In this document: one piece after another, positions 1 to 7,716 of the stretch
Position numbering within the stretch: position 1 is the stretch's first letter
Layout of the letters: the number at the start of each line of letters is the position of its first letter
Assembly (NCBI GenBank): GCA_034435675.1
Contig: DAOTWP010000321.1
Coordinates: 1 to 36,364 of the forward strand
Source: DAOTWP01 sp034435675
GTDB lineage: Bacteria; Chloroflexota; Anaerolineae; Aggregatilineales; Phototrophicaceae
Direction of reading: 5' to 3'
DNA length: 36,364 nt
Notes under the pieces: model-generated
The model's database searches: none
Told to the model about the DNA's origin: nothing
Seen by the model: only the letters and a program-made list of their open reading frames with translations
Translations under genes and position numbers: made by a program

Positions 1-196
1 CTGAACGTGCTTCAATCAATCTTTCCATCAATCCAATGAGATAATCTTTCCACTCAATACGTTTAGCTTCCTCAAGATTCTTCGTAAATTCAGTATGTCT
101 TTGATTTATCTCTGCTCGTATCTGCCTCAAGGTGACAAGCTGAGTAATGATTACTCCGCCCAGAGCAACAAGTGCGACTATCAATTCCCCGTTCAT
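1..196 (-). CDS. Partial small membrane protein, hypothetical (runs off the left edge)
   Basis: An open frame begins at the ATG at 196-194 and stays open to base 1, giving 65 residues without a stop. A good Shine-Dalgarno (AGAGGT) lies just upstream. Residues 4-20 are hydrophobic (ELIVALVALGGVIITQL) and look like one membrane segment or anchor. After it comes a charged, helix-prone stretch (LRQIRAEINQRH, then NLEEAKRIEWKDYL) that could form a coiled coil facing the cytoplasm. It starts 32 bp after the carboxylase stop on the same strand, so it could be co-transcribed. Its codons are clearly more AT-rich than those of its neighbours, which hints at a different origin. I do not recognise the family, and the C-terminal part lies outside the window. 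Confidence 0.6.
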   Translation of the reverse strand, partial: MNGELIVALVALGGVIITQLVTLRQIRAEINQRHTEFTKNLEEAKRIEWKDYLIGLMERLIEARS

Positions 197-228
197 AATT
201 ACCTCTAATCACCTTTGCCGATTTAATC

Positions 229-1839
229 TCACATCCTAAACACCCCGTACTGCGTCTCCCCCATCTCCCGGTTCAGGCACGCGGACAGTGCCAGCGCCAG
301 CACGCGGCGGGTCTGCGCCGGGTCAATCACGCCGTCATCCCACAGGCGCGCCGTGCTGTAATACGGTTCGCCCTCCTGCTCGTACTTGTCCAGAATCGGC
401 TGCTTGAACGCCGCCTGTTCATCCGGCGTCAGGTCGGGTTTGCCCTCGCGTGCCAGTTGGTCGCGCTTGATCGTCAGCAGCACGTTCGCCGCCTGCTCGC
501 CGCCCATCACGCTGATGCGCGCGTTGGGCCACATCCACAAAAAGCGCGGCGCATACGCCCGCCCGCACATGCCATAATTGCCTGCGCCAAAGCTGCCGCC
601 GATAATCACCGTCAGTTTGGGCACGGCGGCGTTGGCGACCGCATGCACCATCTTTGCGCCGTCTTTGGCGATGCCGCGATTCTCGTATTCCCTGCCGACC
701 ATAAAGCCGGTGATGTTCTGCAAAAACAGCAGCGGAATGCCCCGCGCCGTACACAGTTCGATGAAGTGTGCGCCTTTCAGCGCGCTCTCGCTGAACAGCA
801 CGCCGTTATTGGCGATGATGCCCACCGGGTAGCCCTCAATGCGCGCGAAGCCCGTCACCAGGGTGGTGCCGTAATTCGCCTTGAACTCGCGGAATTTGCT
901 GCCGTCCACCAGCCGCGCCAGCACCTCGCGCACATCGTAGCTCTCGCGGAACGTCGCGGGCAGAATGCCGTAGAGATCCTCGGCGGGATACAGCGGTTCC
1001 TCCGGCGGCTGCACATCCAGCGTCACGCGCTTGCGGCGGTTGAGCGTCGCCGCGATCCCGCGCAGCAGTTCCAGCGCGTGCTCGTCGTCCTCGGCGAAAT
1101 GGTCTGCCACCCCGCTGCGCTGCGTATGCACCACCGCGCCGCCCAGTTCCTCTGCTGTGACTTCTTCGCCAGTTGCCGCCTTCACCAGCGGCGGACCGCC
1201 CAGGAAAATCGTGCCCGTGCCTTTGACGATAATCGTCTCGTCGCTCATCGCAGGCACATACGCCCCGCCCGCCGTGCAGCTCCCCATCACGCAGGCAATC
1301 TGCGGGATACCCGCCGCGCTCATCGTCGCCTGATTGTAGAAAATGCGTCCGAAGTCGTCGGCATCAGGGAAAACCTCGTCCTGCAGCGGCAGAAACGCGC
1401 CGCCGCTGTCCACCAGATAAATGCACGGCAGATTGTTTTCCAGCGCGACCTGCTGGGCACGCAGATGCTTCTTGACCGTCATCGGGTAGTAACTGCCGCC
1501 CTTCACCGTCGCGTCATTGGCGACAATCAGGCACTCCACACCGCTGACCCGCCCGATGCCCGTGACGATGCCCGCTGCCGGTGCGCCGCCCTCGTACAAA
1601 TCCCATGCGGCAAGCGGCGCGATTTCCAGAAACGGCGAACCGGGGTCCAGCAGCTTGTCAATCCGGTCACGCACGAACAGCTTGCCCTGCTCACGGTGGC
1701 GCTGCTGGTACTTCGCGCCGCCGCCCTCACGCGCCCATGCCAGACGCTCCTGAAGCTGCGCAGCAAGTGCCCGGTTGTGCGCGCTGTTCTGCAAAAACCG
1801 TTCGTCGCTACGGGAGATAGTCGTTTCGAGGATTTCCAT
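229..1839 (-). CDS. mccB: Methylcrotonyl-CoA carboxylase beta (carboxyltransferase) subunit
   Basis: This is the carboxyltransferase subunit that moves CO2 from carboxybiotin to 3-methylcrotonyl-CoA in leucine breakdown. The frame is open to 2097, but the ATG at 1839 is chosen because it gives 536 residues, the usual length, and follows AAAGGACAGGG. The N-terminal half has the acyl-CoA pocket motifs VDSGGAFLP (about 143-151) and GSCTAGGAYVPAMSDE (186-201). The C-terminal half has FLQNITGFMVG (372-382) and GGSFGAGNYGM (414-424). The segment ISVMGGEQAANVL (442-454) is the form typical of MCC rather than propionyl-CoA carboxylase. The biotin-carrying alpha subunit is not in the window and must be encoded elsewhere or beyond the left edge. 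MCC is the best call; a related geranyl-CoA carboxylase cannot be excluded. Confidence 0.92.
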   Translation of the reverse strand: MEILETTISRSDERFLQNSAHNRALAAQLQERLAWAREGGGAKYQQRHREQGKLFVRDRIDKLLDPGSPFLEIAPLAAWDLYEGGAPAAGIVTGIGRVSGVECLIVANDATVKGGSYYPMTVKKHLRAQQVALENNLPCIYLVDSGGAFLPLQDEVFPDADDFGRIFYNQATMSAAGIPQIACVMGSCTAGGAYVPAMSDETIIVKGTGTIFLGGPPLVKAATGEEVTAEELGGAVVHTQRSGVADHFAEDDEHALELLRGIAATLNRRKRVTLDVQPPEEPLYPAEDLYGILPATFRESYDVREVLARLVDGSKFREFKANYGTTLVTGFARIEGYPVGIIANNGVLFSESALKGAHFIELCTARGIPLLFLQNITGFMVGREYENRGIAKDGAKMVHAVANAAVPKLTVIIGGSFGAGNYGMCGRAYAPRFLWMWPNARISVMGGEQAANVLLTIKRDQLAREGKPDLTPDEQAAFKQPILDKYEQEGEPYYSTARLWDDGVIDPAQTRRVLALALSACLNREMGETQYGVFRM

Positions 1840-2102
1840 AAAAGCCCTGTCCTTTGAATGAAAGGTTGCTGTGCTAACCCTGTTTATGCGTGACCTGCTG
1901 TTCCGGCAGCCGCAAAGCGCGTGTCGCTGCATCGTGCAGGCGTGTGCCTGTCGTCGGCTGACCGCAGCCCTATTATGCCGCAAGCGGCGGGCGAAGACAC
2001 GGCATCTGCATACAATGAGAGCAGCAGAAGCGCTTGCAGCCCCGTTACACCCCCCTCTGCCCAATTGCCAGGCGTCCCAATAGGTAAAGAAAGGCATCGT
2101 GA

Positions 2103-3587
2103 ATGGGCTTCAGAAAATTGTATTTATCGCTGCTGGTCGCCATGCTGTCCCTCACCCTCGTGCCCCTTAGGGCACAACCAGCGGCGGCACAGCAGAACGG
2201 TGGAGTGACCGCCGACATCGCCGCCTTCATGCTCGATTGGCAGGTGTGGCTGTGGCGCATGGGCGAGACCGCCCCCGTGCAGGTGACCGACTTCGCGGAC
2301 GAGTGGCGCGCAAACGGCATCAGCGTATCCCCGGATGGACGCTGGATTACCTTTGTGGCGCATAAGTCGCTGCAAGAACCGCGCCAGTATCCCGGCTACG
2401 ACCGCGATACGCTCTGGCTGTACGATGTGGCGGCGGGCGAACTGCTGCGCATAGACGGTCTGCCAGAGCCGCAGGACAGCGCAGCAGCAGGGCGCTTTAT
2501 GCTCACTACGCCGCAGTTCGCCCCGGATGGCAGCAGTGTGCTGTGGCTCGAAGTGGATTGGGAGGTGGGGTCGCGGCTCAACTTTTACGACCCTGTCCAG
2601 CGCACACGGCGCAGCATCCCCAGTGTCGCGTCGTGGGGCTATCAGGATGGTGGTGATGTCGCCCTGCCCTATCTGCGCTGGGGTGGCGGCGGGCTGCTGA
2701 ACACGGTCAGCAGCATCGTCGAAGGCAGCGCAAGCGCCAGCCTGCATCTGTTTGTCGAAGTGATTGATCCGCTCACTGCCAGCAAGCAGGTCTTTGACCT
2801 GTGGCAGGAAGCAATGGGCGCTGATCAGTACCCGCGTGACATTACGTGGGCATATGCCTCTGCCGAAGCAGCCACAGCGCAGGTCATTGCCTTCCAACAG
2901 GGCGATGCTTGGTTCGCGCTTGATCCGGTCGAGAGCACCATCACGCGCTACGCCGGCGCGCCCACCACCACGCAGGCAGGCTTCACCGTACTCAAGCGCA
3001 CGGTAACACGCGAGGATACCACGACCTACACAGTGAGGAGCCTCGCAGCGGCATCCGGCGAACCCGTCATACTGCCGGAATGGAGCACAGGGTTCGCGGT
3101 CTCCACAGGCGGAAGCGGTGTGTTGTTCGTCGGACCAGAAGCCATCGGTGTATTAGAAGCGGGAGGCACACGGCTGTTTGACCTGCCGCCGGACCCCGAC
3201 CCGGAGGACGCCGACCGGCGCTTCGGCAGTCCTGCCGGGGCAGATGAGCAGGTGCGCTTTGTGGATGTTGCAGCACTGGAAACCAGCAGCATCCCCTTTG
3301 AAACCGTTAGAGCATGTTTCCTGCCGCCGCGTCTGCAAATCGGGCAAACGGCGGTGGTCGTCCCTGGCGCAGGGGCGAATGTGCTGCGCGCAGAACCGGG
3401 GCTGACGTCCGCCGAAATCGGCAGCATCCCGGAAGGCGAGCGTGTGACGATTGTGGAGGGATCGCTGTGCCGCGATGGCTATCACTGGTGGCAGGTGGAT
3501 TACAACGGGCAGACCGGCTGGACGGCAGAAGGCGACCCACAAACGGGCGAATACTGGCTGGAGGCAGTGTCAGAGGATGGAGCGTAG
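2103..3587 (+). CDS. Secreted PD40 beta-propeller protein with C-terminal SH3 domain (copy 1)
   Basis: The 494-residue protein begins with a signal peptide (hydrophobic LYLSLLVAMLSLTLVPL, probable cleavage near AAAQQ at about 30). The body carries WD40-like/PD40 propeller blades seen as SPDGRWITFVA (about 75-85) and a later APDGSSVLWLE. Such blades usually bind proteins or cell-surface glycans outside the membrane. The last 80 residues form a bacterial SH3 domain (GANVLRAEPG...GSIPEGERVTI...WWQVDYNGQTGW). A GAAAGG-like ribosome site precedes the ATG. The gene is followed after 3 bp by a paralogue, so the two form an operon made by tandem duplication. No Tol-Pal genes are nearby, so I do not call it TolB. 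The ligand is unknown. Confidence 0.85.
   Translation: MGFRKLYLSLLVAMLSLTLVPLRAQPAAAQQNGGVTADIAAFMLDWQVWLWRMGETAPVQVTDFADEWRANGISVSPDGRWITFVAHKSLQEPRQYPGYDRDTLWLYDVAAGELLRIDGLPEPQDSAAAGRFMLTTPQFAPDGSSVLWLEVDWEVGSRLNFYDPVQRTRRSIPSVASWGYQDGGDVALPYLRWGGGGLLNTVSSIVEGSASASLHLFVEVIDPLTASKQVFDLWQEAMGADQYPRDITWAYASAEAATAQVIAFQQGDAWFALDPVESTITRYAGAPTTTQAGFTVLKRTVTREDTTTYTVRSLAAASGEPVILPEWSTGFAVSTGGSGVLFVGPEAIGVLEAGGTRLFDLPPDPDPEDADRRFGSPAGADEQVRFVDVAALETSSIPFETVRACFLPPRLQIGQTAVVVPGAGANVLRAEPGLTSAEIGSIPEGERVTIVEGSLCRDGYHWWQVDYNGQTGWTAEGDPQTGEYWLEAVSEDGA
3321..3376 (+). repeat. 56-bp tract identical to 4749-4804 (start of the SH3 domain)
   Basis: Positions 3321-3376 and 4749-4804 match base for base, while the flanking coding DNA of the two paralogues differs at many positions. 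The tract encodes the stretch from LPPRLQIG to VPGAGA at the entry to the SH3 domain. Confidence 0.9.
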
Positions 3588-3590
3588 AAC

Positions 3591-5003
3591 ATGTTGAAGC
3601 AACTGTGGAAAAACTGGCACAGATTCGGGTTTGCTGCCTTATGGTGCTGCCTGCTGCTGGCGGGAACAGCGCTTCCCGGCAGCGCTCAGGGGCTGTACGA
3701 CAGCATCGCATACCTCAGCGACGGCGAATTGTGGGTCTGGTCAGTGGGCGAGGATTACCCGATACAGATGACCGGCTTCGCGGACGATGCCTTTATCTAT
3801 GTCATTGAAATGTCGCCGGATGGACGTTACGTCGCGGCAGGGGTGCGCATCTCAATTGTTGATGCAAGCGGTTTGCTGGTTGATGATTACAGCGAGGTCT
3901 GGCTGTACGACATTCCCAGCGCCGCACTCAGCAAAATCACGCCGGATCATCCCCTGCCCGATGAAAACGGCTATGTGGGTGGTGAGGAATACGGCGCGCC
4001 AACCTTCTCGCCGGATGGCTCCGAACTGGCATGGGTTTACTACTACGAACAGTTCGGCGGCTCGGTCTACGGCGTGGATTTCTACACGATAGCGACGCAG
4101 GAAACGCGGCGAGTTCCAGGTGGAATCGAGTTGGGATACCAGGATGGCGGTCTCAGCCTGCCCCGCCCGCAGTGGGGTGCTGGCGGGCTGCTGGATGTCG
4201 TCGCCACGATCGGCAGCGACAACCAGTTCCATAATGTCGTCACCCGCTATGATCCGGTTGAGCAGACCGGCACCTATTATGACATCTGGCGGCAGGACAT
4301 GGGCGATGACCAGCTTCCGACCGATGTGCAGTGGGCAGAGCGTGCTGGGCGGCACGTGATCGCCTACCGGCGCGCGGAGATCTGGCACACGCTCGACCCG
4401 CTGGACGGCACCGAAACCAGCTACAGCGGCGCGCCGACAATCCATCTAGCAGGTTATACGCTGGCAGCGAACACGCTGAGAACGCCATCCGGCGAACCTG
4501 TCATGCTGCCGGAGGGTGCCAGAATCCTGACGGTTTCGACTGGCGGTGGCGCCGTCTTGTTCCGTGCTGCGGAGTCTGCCGGTGTCTGGGAAGCGGGCAG
4601 CACACGGCTGTTCGACCCGCCGCTGGATATTCGGGCGTCCATTGGCGCACTGGCTGGAGCGCGCCGCGTGCTGCGCTTTGATAATGTGGAACCCACAGGC
4701 ACGACCAGTTTTGCGTTCAGCGTGCGCACCGATATAACGCCCTGCTTTCTGCCGCCGCGTCTGCAAATCGGGCAAACGGCGGTGGTCGTCCCTGGCGCAG
4801 GGGCAAACCTGCTGCGCGCAGACGCCGGGCTTGCTGCGGCGGCAGTTGGCAGTATTCCCGAAGGCGCACAGATGACCGTTCTTGACGGTGCGGTCTGCCG
4901 CGACGGCTACCGCTGGTGGCAGGTGGACTACAACGGGCTGGTTGGCTGGACGGCAGAGGGCGACCCGGTAACGGGCGAATACTGGCTGACAGCAGTGCCT
5001 TGA
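3591..5003 (+). CDS. Secreted PD40 beta-propeller protein with C-terminal SH3 domain (copy 2)
   Basis: This 470-residue paralogue of the preceding gene starts 3 bp after its stop, with AGGATGGAG as ribosome site inside the upstream coding end. The N-terminus (FGFAALWCCLLLAGTALPGSA) is a signal peptide. The same landmarks follow in order: SPDGRYVAAGV, SPDGSELAWVYYY, GYQDGG, GEPVMLPEG, then the SH3 domain with LRADAGLAAAAVGSIPEG and WWQVDYNGLVGW. The two copies are clearly homologous along their whole length but diverged, except for the identical 56-bp tract. Lipobox-free export suggests a soluble extracellular protein. The operon ends with the stem-loop at 5047-5088. Function is unknown beyond likely extracellular binding. 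Confidence 0.85.
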   Translation: MLKQLWKNWHRFGFAALWCCLLLAGTALPGSAQGLYDSIAYLSDGELWVWSVGEDYPIQMTGFADDAFIYVIEMSPDGRYVAAGVRISIVDASGLLVDDYSEVWLYDIPSAALSKITPDHPLPDENGYVGGEEYGAPTFSPDGSELAWVYYYEQFGGSVYGVDFYTIATQETRRVPGGIELGYQDGGLSLPRPQWGAGGLLDVVATIGSDNQFHNVVTRYDPVEQTGTYYDIWRQDMGDDQLPTDVQWAERAGRHVIAYRRAEIWHTLDPLDGTETSYSGAPTIHLAGYTLAANTLRTPSGEPVMLPEGARILTVSTGGGAVLFRAAESAGVWEAGSTRLFDPPLDIRASIGALAGARRVLRFDNVEPTGTTSFAFSVRTDITPCFLPPRLQIGQTAVVVPGAGANLLRADAGLAAAAVGSIPEGAQMTVLDGAVCRDGYRWWQVDYNGLVGWTAEGDPVTGEYWLTAVP

Positions 5004-5046
5004 AACGTGGAACGTAAGCAGCGCGTTAGATTTGCTCCCTAAACTG

Positions 5047-5088
5047 ACAGGTGTCTCGCAGGCTTTCTGTGAGGCACCTGTTTCGTTT
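5047..5088 (+). terminator. Rho-independent terminator after the propeller operon
   Basis: ACAGGTGTCTC (5047-5057) pairs over 11 positions, with one G-U, with GAGGCACCTGT (5071-5081). The loop is 13 nt and the stem runs into TTTCGTTT. It separates the propeller pair from the Met-rich gene. Confidence 0.8.
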
Positions 5089-5114
5089 AGTTCCATTTCA
5101 GGAGGCTTTTGACT

Positions 5115-5651
5115 ATGCGTAAGACATTTGTTCGTTTGGTGCCGCTGGCGATGGTGGCAGTGCTGATTGTTGGGCTGGCGTTTGGCGCGGCAGCGCAGGA
5201 CAGCGGCGCCAGCATGGGGACGGTTGTTTGTGACTCTGACCTGATCCTCAACCTGTACGTCGCAGAATACTACTTCGGTTACGGCGTCGTCCACAACGCG
5301 ATGATGTCTGCCGAAGGGGACGATATGATGGGCTTGGATCTCGCCGCGTTCGACAAGGGGCAGTATGCGTCGTTGTTTGACAGCATGATGGCGATGATGG
5401 GCGACGACATGATGATGACCTTTGTGCTCAGCGAGGAACAGCTCGTCACCGTTGGCGAATACATGGAAATGGGCATGGACGGCATGATGAGCATGATGGG
5501 CGACGACACGATGATGGAAGGCATGACGACGCTCGTCCCGGCAGTGGTCGAAGGCGAAGCGGCAGAATGTACGGCGCTGCGTGCGAATCTGAACCTGTTC
5601 CACACCGCCGTTGCCTACAGCAGCATGATGATGATGTCCGAGGGTCAGTAA
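5115..5651 (+). CDS. Exported Met/Asp-rich protein, hypothetical
   Basis: AGGAGG at 5099-5104 lies ten bases before the ATG at 5115, which is preferred over the TTG at 5109; this gives 178 residues. A signal peptide (LVPLAMVAVLIVGLAFGAAA) ends near AQD. The mature part has about 26 methionines, many in clusters beside acidic residues: GDDMMG, SMMAMMGDDMMM, GMMSMMGDDTMM and a C-terminal SSMMMM. Two cysteines (VVCDSD and AECTAL) could form one disulfide. Met clusters of this kind bind Cu(I) or Ag(I) in periplasmic proteins such as CusF and PcoC/CopC, but the fold here is not recognised, so a metal role is only inference. It sits alone between two hairpins and has no metal-transport neighbour. 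Confidence 0.8.
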   Translation: MRKTFVRLVPLAMVAVLIVGLAFGAAAQDSGASMGTVVCDSDLILNLYVAEYYFGYGVVHNAMMSAEGDDMMGLDLAAFDKGQYASLFDSMMAMMGDDMMMTFVLSEEQLVTVGEYMEMGMDGMMSMMGDDTMMEGMTTLVPAVVEGEAAECTALRANLNLFHTAVAYSSMMMMSEGQ

Positions 5652-5751
5652 TTCACACGCAGCACACAGCGTAACAACGAGTGCCCGCCACTGCCAGGTT
5701 TGCGGACGCTCACCCCTGATTATATGACCATAACAACTGAATAGCGACACT

Positions 5752-5795
5752 GCGGGGCATTCCGCGCGGGGTACAACCCGTTCGGCGTGCCCCGC
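5752..5795. terminator. Hairpin between convergent genes, possible bidirectional terminator
   Basis: GCGGGGCA (5752-5759) pairs with TGCCCCGC (5788-5795), with a smaller inner stem around CGGG/CCCG. It lies between the stops of the Met-rich gene and the VOC gene. No clear T-tract is seen. A related hairpin occurs at 23454-23486. Confidence 0.5.
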
Positions 5796-5810
5796 GCCGC
5801 TTTGCTGTGC

Positions 5811-6719
5811 CTACCCCTGCCCGCCGTTCACTGCCAGCAGCAGGCGCGTGCCCCAGGGGTCATCCACTGCCAGCGCCGCGCCTGTTTGCAGCACCGGCAC
5901 GCCGGCGGCGTCCAACCGCGCGATGACCTGCTGCCGCGCGGTCTCGTCTGGCAGCATCACGCGGAACTCGCGCAGCCCGGCGGAGTCTTGCGGGGGCGAT
6001 GCCGCGCCCCGGCTCTGCCAGATGTTCGCGCCCAGATGGTGATGATAGCCGCCTGCGGACAGGAACAGCGCGCCGGGATAACGCACCATGATGTCGAAGC
6101 CCAGCGCCCGGTGATAAAACGCCTCCGCCAGCGCCAGATCGCCCACGCGCAGGTGCATGTGCCCGATCACCGTGCCATCCGGCAGCCCGGCGAAGGGCGC
6201 GCGCGGGTCTTGTACTGCGTCCACAATGCTCTGCAAATCAAGCGGGTCAGTGCCCATGCGCAGCGTCCCGTTGCTGTACTGCCATTCCGCGCGCGGCACA
6301 TCGCGGTAAATTTCCAGCCCGTTGCCGTCGGGGTCTGCCAGATAAAGCGCCTCGCTGACGTTGTGATCGGCAAAGCCTTGCAGCGGGTAGCGGGTACGAT
6401 CCAGGTGCAGCAGCACACGCCCCAGATCAGCGCGCGACGGCACGAGAAGCGCCGCATGGTACAAGCCCGTGCTGTAGGCGGGCTGTGGGCGTGCCCCCGG
6501 CATTTCGACCACTGTCAGCAGCGTGGTGCTGCCCGCGCCAAGCACTGCTGACTGCCCTTCCCGGCGCAGCACATGCAGCCCGATGACGCGCGTGTAAAAA
6601 TCCAGCGACCGCTCCAGATCCGCAACGGTCAGCGCTACAGCGCCCAGCCGCGTGGCGGGGTGAATTGGGGTCTGCGGCGCAGCAAGCTGGCGCAGGCGTT
6701 CAGGGTCATAAAGCAGCAT
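5811..6719 (-). CDS. VOC-family protein, catechol-2,3-dioxygenase (CatE)-like
   Basis: The ATG at 6719, preceded by GGAGG, gives 302 residues, close to Bacillus CatE-type proteins; an extension of the frame to 6851 has no support. Two vicinal-oxygen-chelate modules are visible. The first starts at GAVALTVADLERSLDFYTRV (about 26-45) and ends near NGLEIYRDVP. The second has IGHMHLRVGDLALAEAFYHR and SAGGYHHHLGANIW, the typical metal-ligand region. Members act as Fe- or Mn-dependent ring-cleaving dioxygenases or as related lyases. In the last motif (DDPWGTRLLL) no acidic residue follows DPWG, so the usual second-shell or ligand Glu is not obvious there. The substrate cannot be read from sequence. 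It is transcribed away from the repeat cluster at 6823-7720. Confidence 0.85.
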   Translation of the reverse strand: MLLYDPERLRQLAAPQTPIHPATRLGAVALTVADLERSLDFYTRVIGLHVLRREGQSAVLGAGSTTLLTVVEMPGARPQPAYSTGLYHAALLVPSRADLGRVLLHLDRTRYPLQGFADHNVSEALYLADPDGNGLEIYRDVPRAEWQYSNGTLRMGTDPLDLQSIVDAVQDPRAPFAGLPDGTVIGHMHLRVGDLALAEAFYHRALGFDIMVRYPGALFLSAGGYHHHLGANIWQSRGAASPPQDSAGLREFRVMLPDETARQQVIARLDAAGVPVLQTGAALAVDDPWGTRLLLAVNGGQG

Positions 6720-6822
6720 TACGTGAAATCCTCCGCGTAAATTACTCAATGATAAGTCGAGCAGAGCAGAGTCGCGCCTTGCTAATGCAAAAGCAGACCT
6801 ATGAGATTGAGTGCCTCTCTCG

Positions 6823-6848
6823 TAGTGGCGAAACATGCTTCGCCTGTA
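6823..6848. repeat. Short GTAG...GGCGAA / TTCGCC...GTAC palindrome
   Basis: GGCGAA (6827-6832) pairs with TTCGCC (6839-6844), with GTA/TAC edges further out. It belongs to a family of intergenic palindromes seen at eight places in the window. Confidence 0.55.
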
Positions 6849-6881
6849 CATTCGTGCTGTCCTGTCTGAACCTGCACTAAG
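6841..6881 (+). repeat. Dispersed repeat module 1, copy a
   Basis: This segment, containing CTGAACCTGCACTAAG, is strongly similar to 14314-14350, which contains CTGAACCTACACTAAG. Both copies follow a GGCGAA/TTCGCC-type palindrome. Confidence 0.6.
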
Positions 6882-6935
6882 AACCTATCCATAAACCGGT
6901 TTTCCTGAACAAGGGGATTGTGCGCTTTACTGATC
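6882..6935 (+). repeat. Dispersed repeat module 2, copy A (left inverted arm)
   Basis: It starts AACCTATCCATAAACCGG and continues through TTCCTGAACAAGGGGATTG. Related copies are at 7504-7554 (direct), 16012-16050 (direct) and 7663-7716 (inverted). The inverted copy has the same 54-nt length and matches about four positions in five. Confidence 0.7.
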
Positions 6936-7009
6936 CGACAGCAACTTGCTGAACATTAGCACCGTTGTTTCCGCTTTCAAGGTTTAGTTTTTCATGGTCG
7001 GATCAGTAA
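6927..7009. repeat. 13-bp perfect inverted repeat around 57 bp
   Basis: TTACTGATCCGAC at 6927-6939 is exactly complementary to GTCGGATCAGTAA at 6997-7009. The interval has no credible ORF. Confidence 0.75.
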
Positions 7010-7015
7010 CGATTA

Positions 7016-7140
7016 AATCCGGAGAAGACGGGCGGACATGCGCTGCGCTTAGTCCTCCCCTGCGAACCGCAGGTTGTGCAGGGTGCGCACTAAGTTCGCC
7101 TGCGCCCGCTGAGCGAAGCCGTCCGCCCAAACGCCGGATT
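7016..7140. repeat. 125-nt nested foldback element
   Basis: AATCCGG (7016-7022) pairs with CCGGATT (7134-7140), and GGGCGGAC (7030-7037) pairs with GTCCGCCC (7121-7128). Further in, CTTAGT (7048-7053) pairs with ACTAAG (7089-7094), and CCTGCG (7059-7064) pairs with CGCAGG (7068-7073). The order is fully nested, as in a structured RNA or a miniature foldback element. I know of no named family for it. Confidence 0.65.
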
Positions 7141-7327
7141 ATTCTGGAACACTGCCTCATCCCCTTGTTTGCGTTTACGGATCGCTGCTAAGCCCGCTTC
7201 TGGCGTAGGTGCTGGCGCTGTCCCGGCATGGCATTCCCGCTGTGACCCGGCGTGCGGTCGTGCCGACGTGCCGGCGTGCCGGTGGGCATTTTTCTCCCTG
7301 CTCCCCCTGCCACAACCGACCCTTCGC

Positions 7328-7371
7328 TAGTCCACTTAGTCCACCCCAAGGGGTGTGGACTAAGTGGACTA
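7328..7371. repeat. Long perfect-stem hairpin with internal TTAGTCCAC repeat
   Basis: TAGTCCACTTAGTCCAC (7328-7344) is exactly complementary to GTGGACTAAGTGGACTA (7355-7371). A further CCC/GGG closes the loop with one bulged T. Each arm itself contains a direct repeat of AGTCCACTT type. Confidence 0.8.
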
Positions 7372-7428
7372 ACGCGAGTAGAGGCAGTCGGGTAATACGA
7401 GCAGTAGCAACGGACATAGGACGTAGCG

Positions 7429-7450
7429 GGGGCGAAGCATGTGTCGCCCC
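7429..7450. repeat. GGGGCGA / TCGCCCC palindrome
   Basis: GGGGCGA (7429-7435) pairs with TCGCCCC (7444-7450) and is followed by TAC. It is a member of the intergenic palindrome family. Confidence 0.6.
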
Positions 7451-7503
7451 TACAAGCACCACCTGCGCCGCCCCTACCTCGCCCTACGGCGTGCAAACAG
7501 ATT

Positions 7504-7554
7504 AAGAACCGATCCATAAACCCGGCTTCCTGAACAAGGGGATTGATCCCCTTG
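7504..7554 (+). repeat. Dispersed repeat module 2, copy B, with CAAGGGGAT hairpin
   Basis: It begins AAGAACCGATCCATAAACC. It ends with a hairpin in which CAAGGGGAT (7535-7543) pairs with ATCCCCTTG (7546-7554). Confidence 0.7.
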
Positions 7555-7662
7555 ACCACGTTTACGGCTAGACATTGAGCGCAGCGGCGGTCGCCCCTAC
7601 ACGGTTTGTGTCGTAGGGACGAGTCCCCATGCATTAGCCGCCCGCCCGGTTACTCCGCATTT

Positions 7663-7716
7663 GATCGTAAAACCGCACAATCCTCATAATCAGGAAAACC
7701 GGTTTGTGGATAGGAT
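7663..7716 (-). repeat. Dispersed repeat module 2, inverted copy (right arm)
   Basis: Read on the minus strand it starts ATCCTATCCACAAACCGG and aligns without gaps to 6882-6935. Together they bracket 835 bp as imperfect inverted repeats. Confidence 0.7.

Noticed and set aside
229..1839. Propionyl-CoA or acetyl-CoA carboxylase beta subunit
   Set aside because: The ISVMGGEQAANVL segment and overall length match methylcrotonyl-CoA carboxylase.
457..1857. A 466-codon open frame on the plus strand opposite the carboxylase
   Set aside because: It mirrors the real minus-strand gene codon by codon. The product is rich in His, Arg and Gln without any domain, as antisense frames in GC-rich DNA usually are.
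2103..5003. Propeller proteins as TolB
   Set aside because: There is no TolB N-terminal domain and no tolQRA or pal gene nearby, while SH3 tails are foreign to TolB.
4446..5750. A 434-codon minus-strand frame across the propeller and Met-rich genes
   Set aside because: Its HHHH-rich product comes from reading the Met/Asp codons backwards; the plus-strand genes have signal peptides and ribosome sites.
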